A stretch of DNA of 17,314 nt, from contig CALSCO010001733.1 in the NCBI GenBank assembly GCA_943704415.1, positions 1-17,314 of the forward strand. Reading direction: 5' to 3'. The translations under genes were made by a program, and so were the position numbers. Of this stretch, positions 7,221-16,500 are shown in pieces. Positions within the stretch are counted from its first letter, which is position 1; the number at the start of each line of letters is the position of its first letter. Source of the stretch: Parvularia atlantis. Its lineage: Eukaryota; Opisthokonta; Rotosphaerida. A model generated the notes under the pieces. That model was not told the DNA's origin, did not search any database, and was given only the letters and a program-made list of their open reading frames with translations.

Positions 7221-9977
7221 ATGGGCGGCGGCGCGTCGTTGCAGGCGCAGGGCGGTGACGGGGGCGCGGCGGACGACGGCGACGATGAGGCGCGCGAACG
7301 GGCCGAGGCGCGGGCGGCCGCGGTGCGTGTCTGCACCACGCCACGCATGGACTGAGCAGCGCACAGGCGCCGCTGCCGCCGTACCTCGTGCGCAACGACT
7401 TGGTCGTGTCGCTCGTCTCGCGCGACGCGACGCCGTGGCCGCGCACGCCGGGAGACGCCGGGCCGCGGTGGACGGAGCTGCTCGTGCGCGGCGCGGCGCC
7501 CAGCGCATCTGGCGCAGAGGTGCCGCTAGTGGCGCTGGCGCAGGCCCTGGGTGTGCCACGTCTGCGCGGTCCGCCACGTCGGCTCACGAGCGTGCGCGCG
7601 CGTCGCTCGCAGTGGACAACAACGCGAGCACGGGCAATCTGCAGAGCCTGCTGGTCGTCGTGGCCGAGGCGCTTAAGCGTCTGCGAGTCGCGCAGGAGCC
7701 CGCCGAGGCCGATGCGCGCCTGGCCACGCACGGGCTGTGGCTCGCGCGCGTGCTCCTGCTCCGGTGCATCCAGACGCTCGACGCCGCGGCGCTCGCGCAG
7801 CTGCTGCGTGGTGCGTGGTGGAGTGGCACGCGTGCCTGCTAGGCCACTGTGCCTGACGACTGCACAGCCGACAAGCAGGCGCCGAGCAGCCCGTGGGTGT
7901 GGGCGTTCTTCTGCGACGAGCTCGTGCAGGCCCTCGTGACGCTCGACCTCAGCAGGTGCGCCCTCGTGCTGTTCACGCTCACCCTGTGCGGCTCACCAGG
8001 GAGCCGCAGACCCCTCACAGCGCTGGTGTACCCCGAGGCCGTCGCGGCGTGCACGGCGCTGTGCGCGACGCAGCTCAGCACAGCGGCGTCGGCGCGCTCG
8101 GCGGACGGCGACGTCTTCCTGGAGCTACTGCTGACGCAGTACTCGTGCGTGCCGCGCGCTGCCGTGCATCACTCGCTGACGCAGGCAACGCCCCAAGGCA
8201 CCAGGCACCGGCGCTCGTTGTGCGGCTGCTGGCAGCGACAACGTGGGCGCCGCCGCCCGAGCTGCTGGCCAGCCTGCGCACCGTTGCGCTGAGCGTGCCT
8301 GCGCCGCGCCTACCGGAGACGCAGCACGAGCTCGCCGGCATGCTGCTCGGCGTCTTGCTCAACCAGCGCTGGCACAGGCCGTCCAAGGGCGACGGCACAC
8401 GCAACGCGATCCGACAGGTCGTCGCCAAGCTCGTGGACTGTGGGCTGTTTGCGCTGCACTGCGGAGCGGGGATGTTGACGCGGTGCACGCAGCCGCGCAC
8501 GTGCCGCCGACGAGCCTGCTGGGTGTGCCGTTCGACGCACTCTGGCAGCACCTCTGCCGGTGCGTGCCGCTTGCGCTGCGGCGAGTCTCCGGGCTCATCG
8601 CGAACAGGCACGTGGGGCACCGCCGTGAGGCCGTGCTGTTACTGTACGCGCTGCTGGTGGACAACGTGCCGTTCGGGGAGTACGTCTTTGGCCGCGCAGA
8701 CATGGACCGGCTGGTGCGTCGCATGTGGGCAGGAACGAGGGGGGGGGGGCGCCTCACGCCCGCGCCAGGTGCTCCCGCTGCTCAGGCGACTGTACCGCGA
8801 GGCGCTCCGCCCCATGCGCGACACGCCGTACCTGTACGTGCTGTTGATCGTGCTGCTGATCCTGACGCAGCACGGTGTGCACACATATGCGCGCTTGCGG
8901 CCAGCCGAGCTTGACGCCGCGCACAGAGCGCGTCAACCAGACGCTGCAGGCAGTCGTCGTGCTGCACACGCGTTGGCTGTCCGAGCGTGACCTGGCTGAC
9001 GCGCGCCTGTCGTCCGTCGTGCTCGTCGTGCTGCTGCGCGTCGTCCAGATCAACCTCGCCGAGGTCAAGGTGAACGCGCACGCGCACGTGTAGCCTCGAC
9101 TGATCTTGCGACACGCTGCTGACGCGCGTGCCCGGGCGCGCTCAGGACGTGTATTTGCAGACGACGTGCATGGGCATCATCAGCAACATGGCACCGCACA
9201 TGCGGCACTTGCACCAGTACGCGGCGCAGCGGCTCGTGACGTGCGTGCTGCCGTGCACGAGCGAGCGCGCGCGCGCGCAGGCTGAGAAGTGGGCGCTCGC
9301 AGGTTCTTTGACCTGATTGCGAAGCGCCACCGCAAGGTCACTGGCGCGGCGAGCGGGGCGCCGCGCGACGACATGGTCGCGGTGGTGTACACGGAGCTGC
9401 TGCAGCTGCTGCTCGAGGCGATCAACCTTGTGCTCATCCAGCAGCTCGCGCATAACCCGCGCCTGGTCTACGTCATCTTGTACCAACACGACCAGCTGAC
9501 GTCGCTGCGCACGCACCCGACACTGGTGCGCCGTGCCGTGCGGCGTGGTGCGGTCGGTGCTCATGTGCAGCGGGCGCAGGGCGCGCTGGTCGCCAACATC
9601 GACTCAGTCATCGCGTTCTTCTCGGCGCGCGTCACCAAGGCATGCATGACGGACGGCGCTGGGTCCCGGTCGCTTATCCGTGACGCAGGCCACGGCCGAC
9701 TCGCCGTCGCCCGACGCCGTCGTGGCCGCGGTCACGGCCGAGTGTGCCAACTGGGCGCGCGAGCGGGCCGACTCGCTGCAGGTGCGCGCGCTGGCTCTAA
9801 GCTCGGGTTGCGCGTGTGTGACGGACGCTACGACGTGCGTCGCAGAGCATCCCGATGCCGAAGTTCAGCTACGAGGAGGAGGCCTCGGCGGAGGACTTTT
9901 TCTGCCCGTTTGCGTGGACGCCCGTGGTGCGGCACCCGGCCTTTGCGGGCGCCGTCAACGCCGTGCGACGAGACTGA
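7221..9977 (+). CDS. DYM: Dymeclin (Dyggve-Melchior-Clausen protein homologue)
   Basis: Dymeclin is a peripheral Golgi protein needed for Golgi organisation and traffic. Exons: 7221-7322, 7367-7550, 7613-7810, 7868-7955, 8010-8148, 8205-8439, 8493-8713, 8769-8874, 8927-9069, 9146-9240, 9303-9525, 9580-9630, 9689-9781, 9846-9977. They join to 669 aa, the length of human dymeclin. The N-terminus MGGGAS fits N-myristoylation, as in the human protein. Diagnostic segments include NASTGNLQSLL, LLLYALLVDNVPFGEYVFGR, YLYVLLIVLLILTQ, NMAPHMRHLHQYAAQRLVT, NPRLVYVILYQHD and the C-terminal PKFSYEEEASAEDFFCPFAW. Intron 5 (8149-8204) has an alternative 8145-8197 form, and intron 11 could end at 9570. Intron 12 (9631-9688) uses a GTC donor, and intron 7 holds eleven consecutive G. 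It converges on CC2D1 with 31 bases between stops. Confidence 0.95.
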
Positions 9978-10008
9978 GCGATAGAGCAAGGATAACGTTA
10001 GATAAAAG

Positions 10009-12900
10009 TCAACCCTCGGCGACCGCACTCTCGACCTCGGCGATCTCCTGCGGCGGCGTGTGAGCGTGCGCGTGCTCCAGGAGCAACACACGTGCCTTTT
10101 TCATGACCTCGATGCGCTTGAGCGCCGAGCGTACGTGCACGAGCTTGTTGGCATTCTTGAACGTCCTGGCGCGCGCGAGGTCCTCCTTCACGGCCACGCG
10201 CAGCTGTTCCATGTAGGCTGCGATCGACGTCAGCGACCCGCTCGCGTGCGCTGCGCGCTGCGGGTGCGCACCGGGCATCGTTAGCTGGCCCGTCTCGACC
10301 TGCGTCCGCAGCAGCATTTGCTGGAAGGCGCGGCGAGCGTCAGCCGCACAGGCGCAAGGCAGTGCGGGTGCGCGCAAACCTTGAGCTTGAGCTGCTCGAT
10401 CTTGTCGACGACGTCGTCGACGGGCTTGCGCGCCGCCCGCAGCGTGCCGACCACCTGCTCGCAGCGCTCAATCTCGGCCATCAGCACCTCGTTCGACACA
10501 ATCCACTCGACGCTGGGCGCGCGCAGGTCAGCGCAATGCGGCCACATGACAGGCACACGCACTTGTCCGGGTCCTCGTCATCCTCCTCCTCGGCACGAGC
10601 AGCTACAGCAGGCGCCGCGCGAGCCGGCGAGACGACCGGTGTGCGCGCTGCAGGTGCGGCCGGGGTGCGTGCGGGCGACGGCGATAGCTTGGCTGCTGGC
10701 ATGCGCGCGGGCGAGGCGACTGGCGTGCGGACGGGCAGCGGCGCGATGGCAAAGCCCGTGTCGACGTGCACGTCGTCGAGCAGCATAAAGTTCTCGGTGA
10801 CGGTGCGGATCTCGGGCGCCTGCAGCGGCGTCCTGCGGCGCAGTGAGAAGCCAAGCTGCGGGTGGACGGTGCGGCGCACCTCAGGCGCACGCGGACCTCG
10901 AGCCGGCCGGCCTTGCCGCGACCTTTGTCGTCGCGCAGATCGATCACCTGCGGTACGGCACGTTTGCGCGGTACACCAGTCCCGACGCGTCCACGAGCGC
11001 ACCTCGTGGATCTCGCACTTGGTCAGCAGGTCCTTGAGCTCGACGGCGCCCTTGGCCAGCGGCAGCGTGCCCCACAGGAACCCGCGGACGTGCATGACCT
11101 GCACTGGCCGTCGGGGCCGCCCCGTTGCCACGCGCACACGCGAGCGCGAGCGCGCGCGCACCTCAAACGTCATCTTGCGCCGCTCGACGAAGCGCGAGAA
11201 TGGCCGCGAGCGCTCGATGCGCAGCTTCTTGACGAGGTTGTACTGCGGATCGACGCCGCGCACGGTCTCACTCTTGACCGACTGCACGTTGTCTTCGGGG
11301 AAGACCATCTCGGCTGTGATGTACGTGTCCAGCTGCGTGTAGTCCTTGGGCATCGGCAGGCTGATCGCTCGGATGACCTACCGCGGGTGTGGGCTGGAGC
11401 GGCGCGTGCATGCCACACGCACGTGCACTTGGAGCTCCTGCTCGTGGATGTCGGGGAAAGACTGCTGGATCGTGTACGTCCTGCAGCCGGCGTTACGGGA
11501 CAGACCATGCGCGGCGAACAAGCGTGCGTACCGCGGCGCGTAGTGATACAGCGGCAGCGCGCCGCCCTGTGCGCGCACGTTCTTGACGTGCTCGAGGTCC
11601 TGTCGCGACCCACCCGCGCGCATCAGAAGCGAACGTACAAAATAGCGGGCCCGTGCTTGCACCTGCACAAACGCCTTGCGTTCCTTGTGGAACCGCAGCG
11701 CCTCGTCCTTCTCGCCCTGCTGGTACAGCCGGTTGGCGGCGGCCTGGAACGTCGCGATGTGCTCGCTGATCACGGCCTCCATCTTGTCGAACGCGGCGTC
11801 AGGCGGAAGGTCATGCAGCGGCCCGTCGCCCGTCGCAGCGGGGCGGGCGCTCTTGACGGCTGCAGCCGCAGCAACAGGCCGCGTTGTCGGCGTGGGCGTC
11901 GGCGTGGGCGCAGGCGTGGGTGTGGCTGTCGCGGCGGGTGCGACGGGCGCAGGCGCGGCGGTGAGGCTGGTGATGCGCGCCTGCAGCTTCTTGGAGTTTG
12001 CCAGGCTGGCAGCCGCCGCGGCCGTGTTGCCCTGACGGAGCGGCGGCGTTGGTGCGCGCGCACACACACGGTGCAGACAAGGCGAGTGCACCTCCTTGCG
12101 GAACAGGAGCGCCTTGCGCCGCTCGTCGGCCATGTGGGTCTGCAGCAGGCTGACGTTGTTGGTGCGCAGCTTCTGCTCAATGGTCACGTCGGGCGCGTCG
12201 GCCGAGGCGGCCTTGACCATTTGCTGCCGAGCAGCGATTTTTTTTTTTGAGGGGGAAATGTTGGCATGTGCGCGCGCGAGACAGAGAGAACGCACCAGCA
12301 CGTCCTGCTGCGCCGACAGCGTGCGCTTCACTGCGCCTTGTGGTGGCCGCGGCATTGCGACCGGCAGCGGCTGCTGCGGCGCGGTCTCGTCCTGCTGAGA
12401 ATCGCCGCCGATGGTTAGCTGTGCGAGCTGGCCGAGCAGGTCCGGGTCGTTCATGTCGTCCTCCGTGAGCTCGACCTCAATGTCGTCGGCGGACGCGAGA
12501 GCCTGGCCTAGCGCGTGAGAGGGCAGGGCGTGCGAGCCGAGCTCGTGCAACGCACGCTGGCCGTGCGTAGCGCGTCGTCGAGGTCCTCTGCGGGCAGCGC
12601 GGGTGCGGGTACCGGTGCTGGCCGAGCCGCTGGTGGCGCTGCCTGCTTTGGTGCCGGCACTGGAGCTGGTGCGGCCCTGGGCCGGGGTGCGGGCACGGGC
12701 ACGGGTTTGGGCGTGGTGTCGCCGCCGAGCGCGGCCTGCGCGCTGTCGTCAACCGCGGACAGGCCAACATGCAGGCCGCGCACCAACTCGGCCAGCAGCT
12801 CCGGGTCGTCCTCGACGCCGTCCATGTCGAGCCCGTCGAGCCCGTCGTCGCCGTCGCCGCCCGCAAAGCCGAGCGCGGCCCCTGCGGCGTGACGCCGCAT
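10009..12900 (-). CDS. CC2D1: Coiled-coil and C2 domain protein 1 (CC2D1 / Lgd family)
   Basis: CC2D1/Lgd proteins bind the ESCRT-III subunit CHMP4 and act on endosomal sorting. Exons (minus): 12900-12556, 12502-12296, 12223-12092, 12031-11663, 11599-11532, 11480-11423, 11377-11162, 11098-11003, 10947-10880, 10832-10563, 10512-10380, 10320-10009. They join to 757 aa, shorter than human CC2D1A (about 951). Order: acidic/Pro N-terminus, two DM14-like helical repeats (KALLFRKEGNTAAAAASLA; EAVISEHIATFQAAANRLYQ), a linker ending LPLYHYAPR, the C2 domain (ISLPMPKDYTQLDTYI to GRLEVRVRLR) and a C-terminal helical region starting VEWIVSNEVL. Five introns are stop-free multiples of three; those at 11600-11662 and 12224-12295 are the least certain. 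Human paralogues have four DM14 repeats; I see two. The ATG at 12900 is 38 bases from the eIF4E2 ATG. Confidence 0.93.
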
Positions 12901-12938
12901 CAGCACGGCGTTTGCGACCAGCGCGCGTCCACGCACTC
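12901..12938. promoter_or_regulatory. 38-base divergent gap between CC2D1 and eIF4E2 start codons
   Basis: The gap is GC-rich without a TATA box. If the first ATG used for either gene lies downstream of the one called, the gap grows; both N-termini are low-complexity and poorly conserved, so this is the least certain of the three short divergent gaps. Confidence 0.35.
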
Positions 12939-13938
12939 ATGTCGCTGTTGCGCCCCACCCCGCCGCCCCGCCGACCTGCTGCCGAGGAGGCCGCCGCTGC
13001 TGCCGCCGCGGCTGTCGCGTCCGCGGCCGAGGTCTTGGGCGTCTGCTTGCCAAAGGACGGCCACATCAGGACTGTCACCAATGTGCGCGCACGTATCTTG
13101 CACGGCGCGTCGCCTGGAGCCGACCGCCGCGTGTCCAGGGCCGACGCCGAGGACGACGGGGACAGCGGGCCGCGGCATGCGCTCGCGCACCGCTACTGCC
13201 TCACGTTCATCCACCGGCGCGAGAAGGGCGAGTACGACCAGGCGATCCGCCTGCTGGGCACGTTCGACACGGTGCGCGCCGCAACGCCAGCGCGCGGCGT
13301 CGGGCCGACAGTGCGCGCCCCCCCCCCAAAACAGGTCGAGGGCTTCTGGTCGCTGTACGCGTACCTGCGGCGACCGAGCGAGCTGCCGCACGTGACCGAG
13401 TACCACCTGTTCCGCGAGGGCATTAAGCCGCTGTGGGAGGTCGGGCGCCGCGGCGCTGTGTCATGCAGGCGCACACTCTCACCCGCCGTGCGCAGGACCC
13501 GAGCAACGTCGAAGGCGGCAAGCTTATCCTGCGCGTGCGCAAGGAGCTGTCGTCGCGGCTGTGGGAGGACCTCGTGCGCGCGCGCGTCTCGTTGTGTGCA
13601 CGCTTGTCTTGCTCAAGCGCGCTGCAGGTGCTGGCCATCGTCGGCGACCAGTTTAACGTGGGCGAAGAGATCTGCGGCGCGGTGGTGTCGGTGCGCGGGC
13701 AGGAGAACATTGTCTCGCTGTGGACGCGCACGGCCAAGGACCACGACACGATCAAGCACATCGGGTGCGCCGCGCGGGGTGCCGGTCGACTGCTGCTGGC
13801 CACTCACGCGCGTGCCCGCCCGACAGCGACACGATGAAGGACATTCTGTCGCTCCCGCCCAGCACGCGCATTGAGTACAAGGAGCACAACCAGAGCCTCC
13901 AGGACAAGTCGAGCTTCCGCAACACGGGCGTCTTTTGA
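12939..13938 (+). CDS. EIF4E2: eIF4E family class II cap-binding protein (4EHP / eIF4E2)
   Basis: This is an mRNA cap-binding protein of the 4EHP class, which binds capped mRNA without eIF4G and represses translation. Exons: 12939-13271, 13335-13439, 13496-13573, 13628-13764, 13827-13938, joining to 254 aa (human eIF4E2 about 245). After an Ala-rich N-terminus come EYDQAIRLLGTFDTVEGFW, EYHLFREGIKPLWEDPSN, LILRVRKELSSRLWEDLVL, FNVGEEICGAVVSVRGQE, VSLWTRTAKD and the C-terminal DNSSFRNT-like KSSFRNTGVF. Class II features are visible: Tyr in EYDQ replaces the first cap-stacking Trp, and Trp of PLWED is the second. The usual YTFWYSRR strand reads YCLTFIHRR, and the GGKW of the family is GGKL. Introns: 13272-13334 (with C10), 13440-13495 (GTC donor), 13574-13627 and 13765-13826. 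Confidence 0.96.
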
Positions 13939-13976
13939 GCGCAGCCCGCATATGCCACCCGATGTACACTGCGCGC

Positions 13977-14486
13977 TCACGGACTCGTGTCGGAGCTGGT
14001 GCCGTGCACGAATGAGGCGTCCGCGTCGAGCGCGAAGCGCGGCAGCGGCGACAGTGACGCGTGCTGCATCGCCGCGGGCGAGCCGATGAGCCCTGCAGCC
14101 GGACGCGGCCGCGTCGCCCCGCCGGTTTGGCCCGGCGTCACCAACACCGCGGCCTGACTCGTGCCCGCCGCCGCCGCCGCCGCCGCCGCCGCAAGCATCA
14201 AGTGCGTCAGGTCGCCACTCGGCGCCGCGTCACGCCCGATGTAGCGCACGCCGGCGCAGGCCGTGCGCAGCGCATCGAGCTGGACGGGGCGCGTCAGCGG
14301 CACGGCCGTTGCAGCAGCGCGACAACACGCACCCGCTGCGACGCCTCGAGCTCGCGCGCGCCCAGCCCGTCCGGTGTCACGCTCAGTAGCGCGGGTTTGC
14401 TCCAGTCGCTGCGTGCGTGCCGTGAGCGTGCGGCGATAGGCGTGCGTGGGCGGCACAAACCGGCGCATCATCGACGGCAGCAACAT
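13977..14486 (-). CDS. Candidate unknown gene between eIF4E2 and the aminotransferase
   Basis: The space between the eIF4E2 stop (13938) and the aminotransferase stop (14534) is filled by an open frame from ATG 14486 to a stop at 13977 (170 aa unspliced). A spliced alternative is at least as likely. An exon at 14408-14333 reading DWSKPALLSVTPDGLGARE is bounded by a branch-plus-CAG acceptor and a GTGCGT donor. Intron 14280-14332 then joins it in phase to LDALRTACAGVRYIGRD, followed by an Ala-rich tract coded by a GCC repeat near 14165-14192 and a Ser/Pro tail. The first exon and start are unresolved; a short MLLP start with a GTC donor would fit. I recognise no domain. Its spacing (38 and 47 bases to its neighbours) matches real genes here. 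Confidence 0.45.
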   Translation of the reverse strand: MLLPSMMRRFVPPTHAYRRTLTARTQRLEQTRATERDTGRAGRARARGVAAGACCRAAATAVPLTRPVQLDALRTACAGVRYIGRDAAPSGDLTHLMLAAAAAAAAAGTSQAAVLVTPGQTGGATRPRPAAGLIGSPAAMQHASLSPLPRFALDADASFVHGTSSDTSP

Positions 14487-14533
14487 TATTTGGCGCAACC
14501 GCACCAATTGAGAGAAACTGACACACACATCCG

Positions 14534-16123
14534 TCAAGAGTCGGCCAGTACGGCCGGCAGGCGCTCGCGCAGGCGCCGCACGGCCTCGAGCAGCGTGCTG
14601 TCATTCTTGCAGAAGCAGAACCGTGCGTAGTTGCTGGCCATCGTCGCGTGCGCCTCACTGTAGAACGCCGACGGCGGGATGGCCGCAACGCTGCCGGGGC
14701 GGTCAGCCGCTCAGCCGCGCGTCGAAACCGCAGGAGGCACACAGGCTTCACGCACCCGAGGTCTTTGGTCAGCGTCTTGCACACGGTCCAGTCGCGCAGC
14801 TCGCCCTCGATCGCGGGCACCTTGAACGGGTCCGTGTTGAACAGCACAAAGTAGGCGCCCTGCGAGCACGTGGAGAACATCAGGCGACGATCAACGGATG
14901 CAAGCGCAAAACGAGCAGCACCTGCGGCCGTGTGTACGGGATGTCAAACTCGTCCAGCAGGTCGAGCACGATCTGGCGTTTACTACGCAGTTGCGCCTGT
15001 TGCTCGGCGAAAAAGTTGTGCTTGCCCGCGTCCTCAAAGCCGATCGCCACCGCCTCCTGCTCGCCCGTCAGCGGCGAACAAGCACACACGATCGCACGAC
15101 AGCGCACCTGCAGCGGTGTGGCGACGCAGAACGCTATGCGCTGGTGGGCGAGCACGGTTGCGCTCACAAGCGTTGCGGGGCCGATCACCCACCCGACCTT
15201 CCAGCCCGTGACAGAGAATGTCTTGCCGGCCGAGCCGATCGTGACCGTGCGCTCCCACATGCCCGGCAGCGATGCGATGCTCACGTGCTCGGCGTCGTCG
15301 TACAGCAGGTGGTCGTACTGTGCCACGCAGGTCAAGCGGTGTGCACCAGCCACGCACAGAGAGGCAACGCACCACCTCGTCGCTCACGACGACCAGGTCA
15401 AACTCGTGTGCGAGCTCGGCGATCTGCTGCAACTCGTCGCGCGAGTAGACCTTGCCGATCGGGTTGTGCGGCGTGTTGAGCAGTATGGCCTTGGTGCGGT
15501 TGGGTGTGATCGCGCGCCGCAGCTCGGCCACGTCGAGCGCCCACGACGCCCCGTCGGCCGTCACGCCCGCACCGCCCGTGCGCCGCAGGGGCACGTAGAC
15601 CGGCACGCCGCCGGGGAACGTGATTGAGCTCGGGTACATGTCGTAGAACGGCTGCGCGGCGAGGCCATGAACACGGCGACGAGAAGAAAGAACGTAAACC
15701 GCACCTCGAGCAGCACGACCTCGTCACCCGGGTCGAGCAGCGCCATGAAGACTGCGACGGTCGCTGCTCGGCGCGCGGTGTGTGAGCGCGTTGGCGCACG
15801 CGCAAGGCAGCGAGCGCACCCTCGGTCGCGCCCTGGCTCACAAGCACCTCGGTCGTCGCGTCGATCGTGCGCCCGCCCAGCCGCGGCCCGTACTCGGCCG
15901 CGATCGCGCGACGCAGCCGCGGCAGGCCGTACACGGGCGCATACTGGCTCAGCGCGTCGGTCTCGATTGCCTTGGCCACGGCCGCCTTGAGGTACGGCGC
16001 GACAGCGTACTCGGGAAAGCCCTGGCCGAGGTTGCACGCCTGGTGCGCCACGGCCAGCGGCGTAAACGTGCTCCAGACGTTGATCCCCTCGCCGCGGAAG
16101 CGCTGCGCGACGCGCCTCGCCAT
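14534..16123 (-). CDS. KYAT1: Kynurenine--oxoglutarate aminotransferase / cysteine-S-conjugate beta-lyase
   Basis: This is a PLP-dependent fold-type I aminotransferase converting kynurenine to kynurenic acid and able to use glutamine and cysteine conjugates. Exons (minus): 16123-15820, 15763-15705, 15651-15373, 15317-15108, 15056-14922, 14859-14756, 14690-14534. They join to 415 aa (human KYAT1 about 422). Family blocks: CNLGQGFPEY, QYAPVYGLPRLRRAIA, LNTPHNPIGKVYSRDEL, VVVSDEVYDHLLYD, SIASLPGMWERTVTIGSAGK and VAIPPSAFYSEAH. The PLP-binding Lys is residue 246 in SAGKTFSVTGWK; the Asn of NTPHNP and the Tyr of DEVYD are intact. No targeting peptide is visible, so it is probably cytosolic. Six introns of 51-65 bases; intron 15057-15107 is in frame without a stop. 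Confidence 0.97.
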
Positions 16124-16168
16124 CTGGCCACGTGACTAGCGATCAATCGCCATTGACGATCGAGCGAC

Positions 16169-16259
16169 GCAGAGCCACGCACAACACTATTGGCTGAAAA
16201 GCTTGTGTGCCAGCTTCTGGCACGGAAGTCATGACAATATAGCGAGCGCAGAGCCACGC
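16169..16259 (+). repeat. Direct repeat GCAGAGCCACGC, two copies
   Basis: Copies at 16169-16180 and 16248-16259 are identical over 12 bases. Both continue into similar CAACACT-containing sequence, so the repeated unit is about 20 bases with small differences. Spacing is 79 bases. Confidence 0.85.
16207..16223. repeat. Perfect 7-base inverted repeat (GTGCCAG/CTGGCAC)
   Basis: A 3-base spacer (CTT) separates the arms. It lies between the two GCAGAGCCACGC copies. It could form a small hairpin or be a dimeric factor site. Confidence 0.75.
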
Positions 16260-16315
16260 CAACACTTATAAAAAACAACTTATTAGAGTGTATACGTCTC
16301 ACGAGGGTTAGAGTT

Positions 16316-16445
16316 GATATTGAGGGCCTGTTTACCTGCTGATATCAATATCGATTTTCCTATTTGCGAGTCGAATCGATATTGATTTGAGAGAAAAAGC
16401 TGTTTACCACCAATACTGGCGACTCGAATCTGTCGGATCAATATC
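16316..16445. repeat. Four copies of TCAATATC in alternating orientation
   Basis: GATATTGA at 16316-16323 and 16378-16385; TCAATATC at 16345-16352 and 16438-16445. In the same interval CTGTTTACC occurs twice (16328, 16400), and GCGAGTCGAATC / GCGACTCGAATC (11 of 12 identical) occur at 16366 and 16419. Together these suggest a partly duplicated and rearranged module. Confidence 0.85.
16344..16386. repeat. 13-base perfect inverted repeat with 17-base spacer
   Basis: ATCAATATCGATT at 16344-16356 pairs exactly with AATCGATATTGAT at 16374-16386. It includes two of the TCAATATC copies. Confidence 0.85.
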
Positions 16446-16463
16446 GCTCCACGCCTATGTCCG

Positions 16464-16491
16464 ACAAATACAGGGGGGACCCTGTATTTGT
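16464..16491. repeat. 12-base perfect inverted repeat with 4-base loop
   Basis: ACAAATACAGGG (16464-16475), loop GGGA, CCCTGTATTTGT (16480-16491). This is the strongest potential hairpin in the window and marks the downstream edge of the AT-rich island. Confidence 0.9.
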
Positions 16492-16500
16492 AGTATCGAT

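Larger units (their letters stand above)
16124..16500. other. AT-rich, repeat-bearing intergenic island
   Basis: Roughly 370 bases upstream of the aminotransferase start have markedly lower GC than anywhere else in the window. They contain a TATAAAA-like string near 16267, several short direct and inverted repeats (listed separately) and no plausible exon. It could be the upstream region of the + strand SANT-like gene, a promoter for both neighbours, or the relic or terminus of a mobile element. With the following stretch it is the only long non-coding interval in the window. Confidence 0.75.

Noticed and set aside
10862-12250. A 462-codon open frame on the + strand opposite CC2D1
   Set aside because: It is antisense to exons whose minus-strand reading gives a clear C2 domain and CC2D1 blocks. 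It crosses the CC2D1 introns and has Arg/Ala/Pro-rich composition typical of shadow frames in GC-rich DNA.
13083-13138. Possible extra intron in the eIF4E2 N-terminal region (GTGCGC ... CCAG)
   Set aside because: Removing it breaks the frame into the conserved cap-binding domain, so the segment was kept as variable N-terminal coding sequence.
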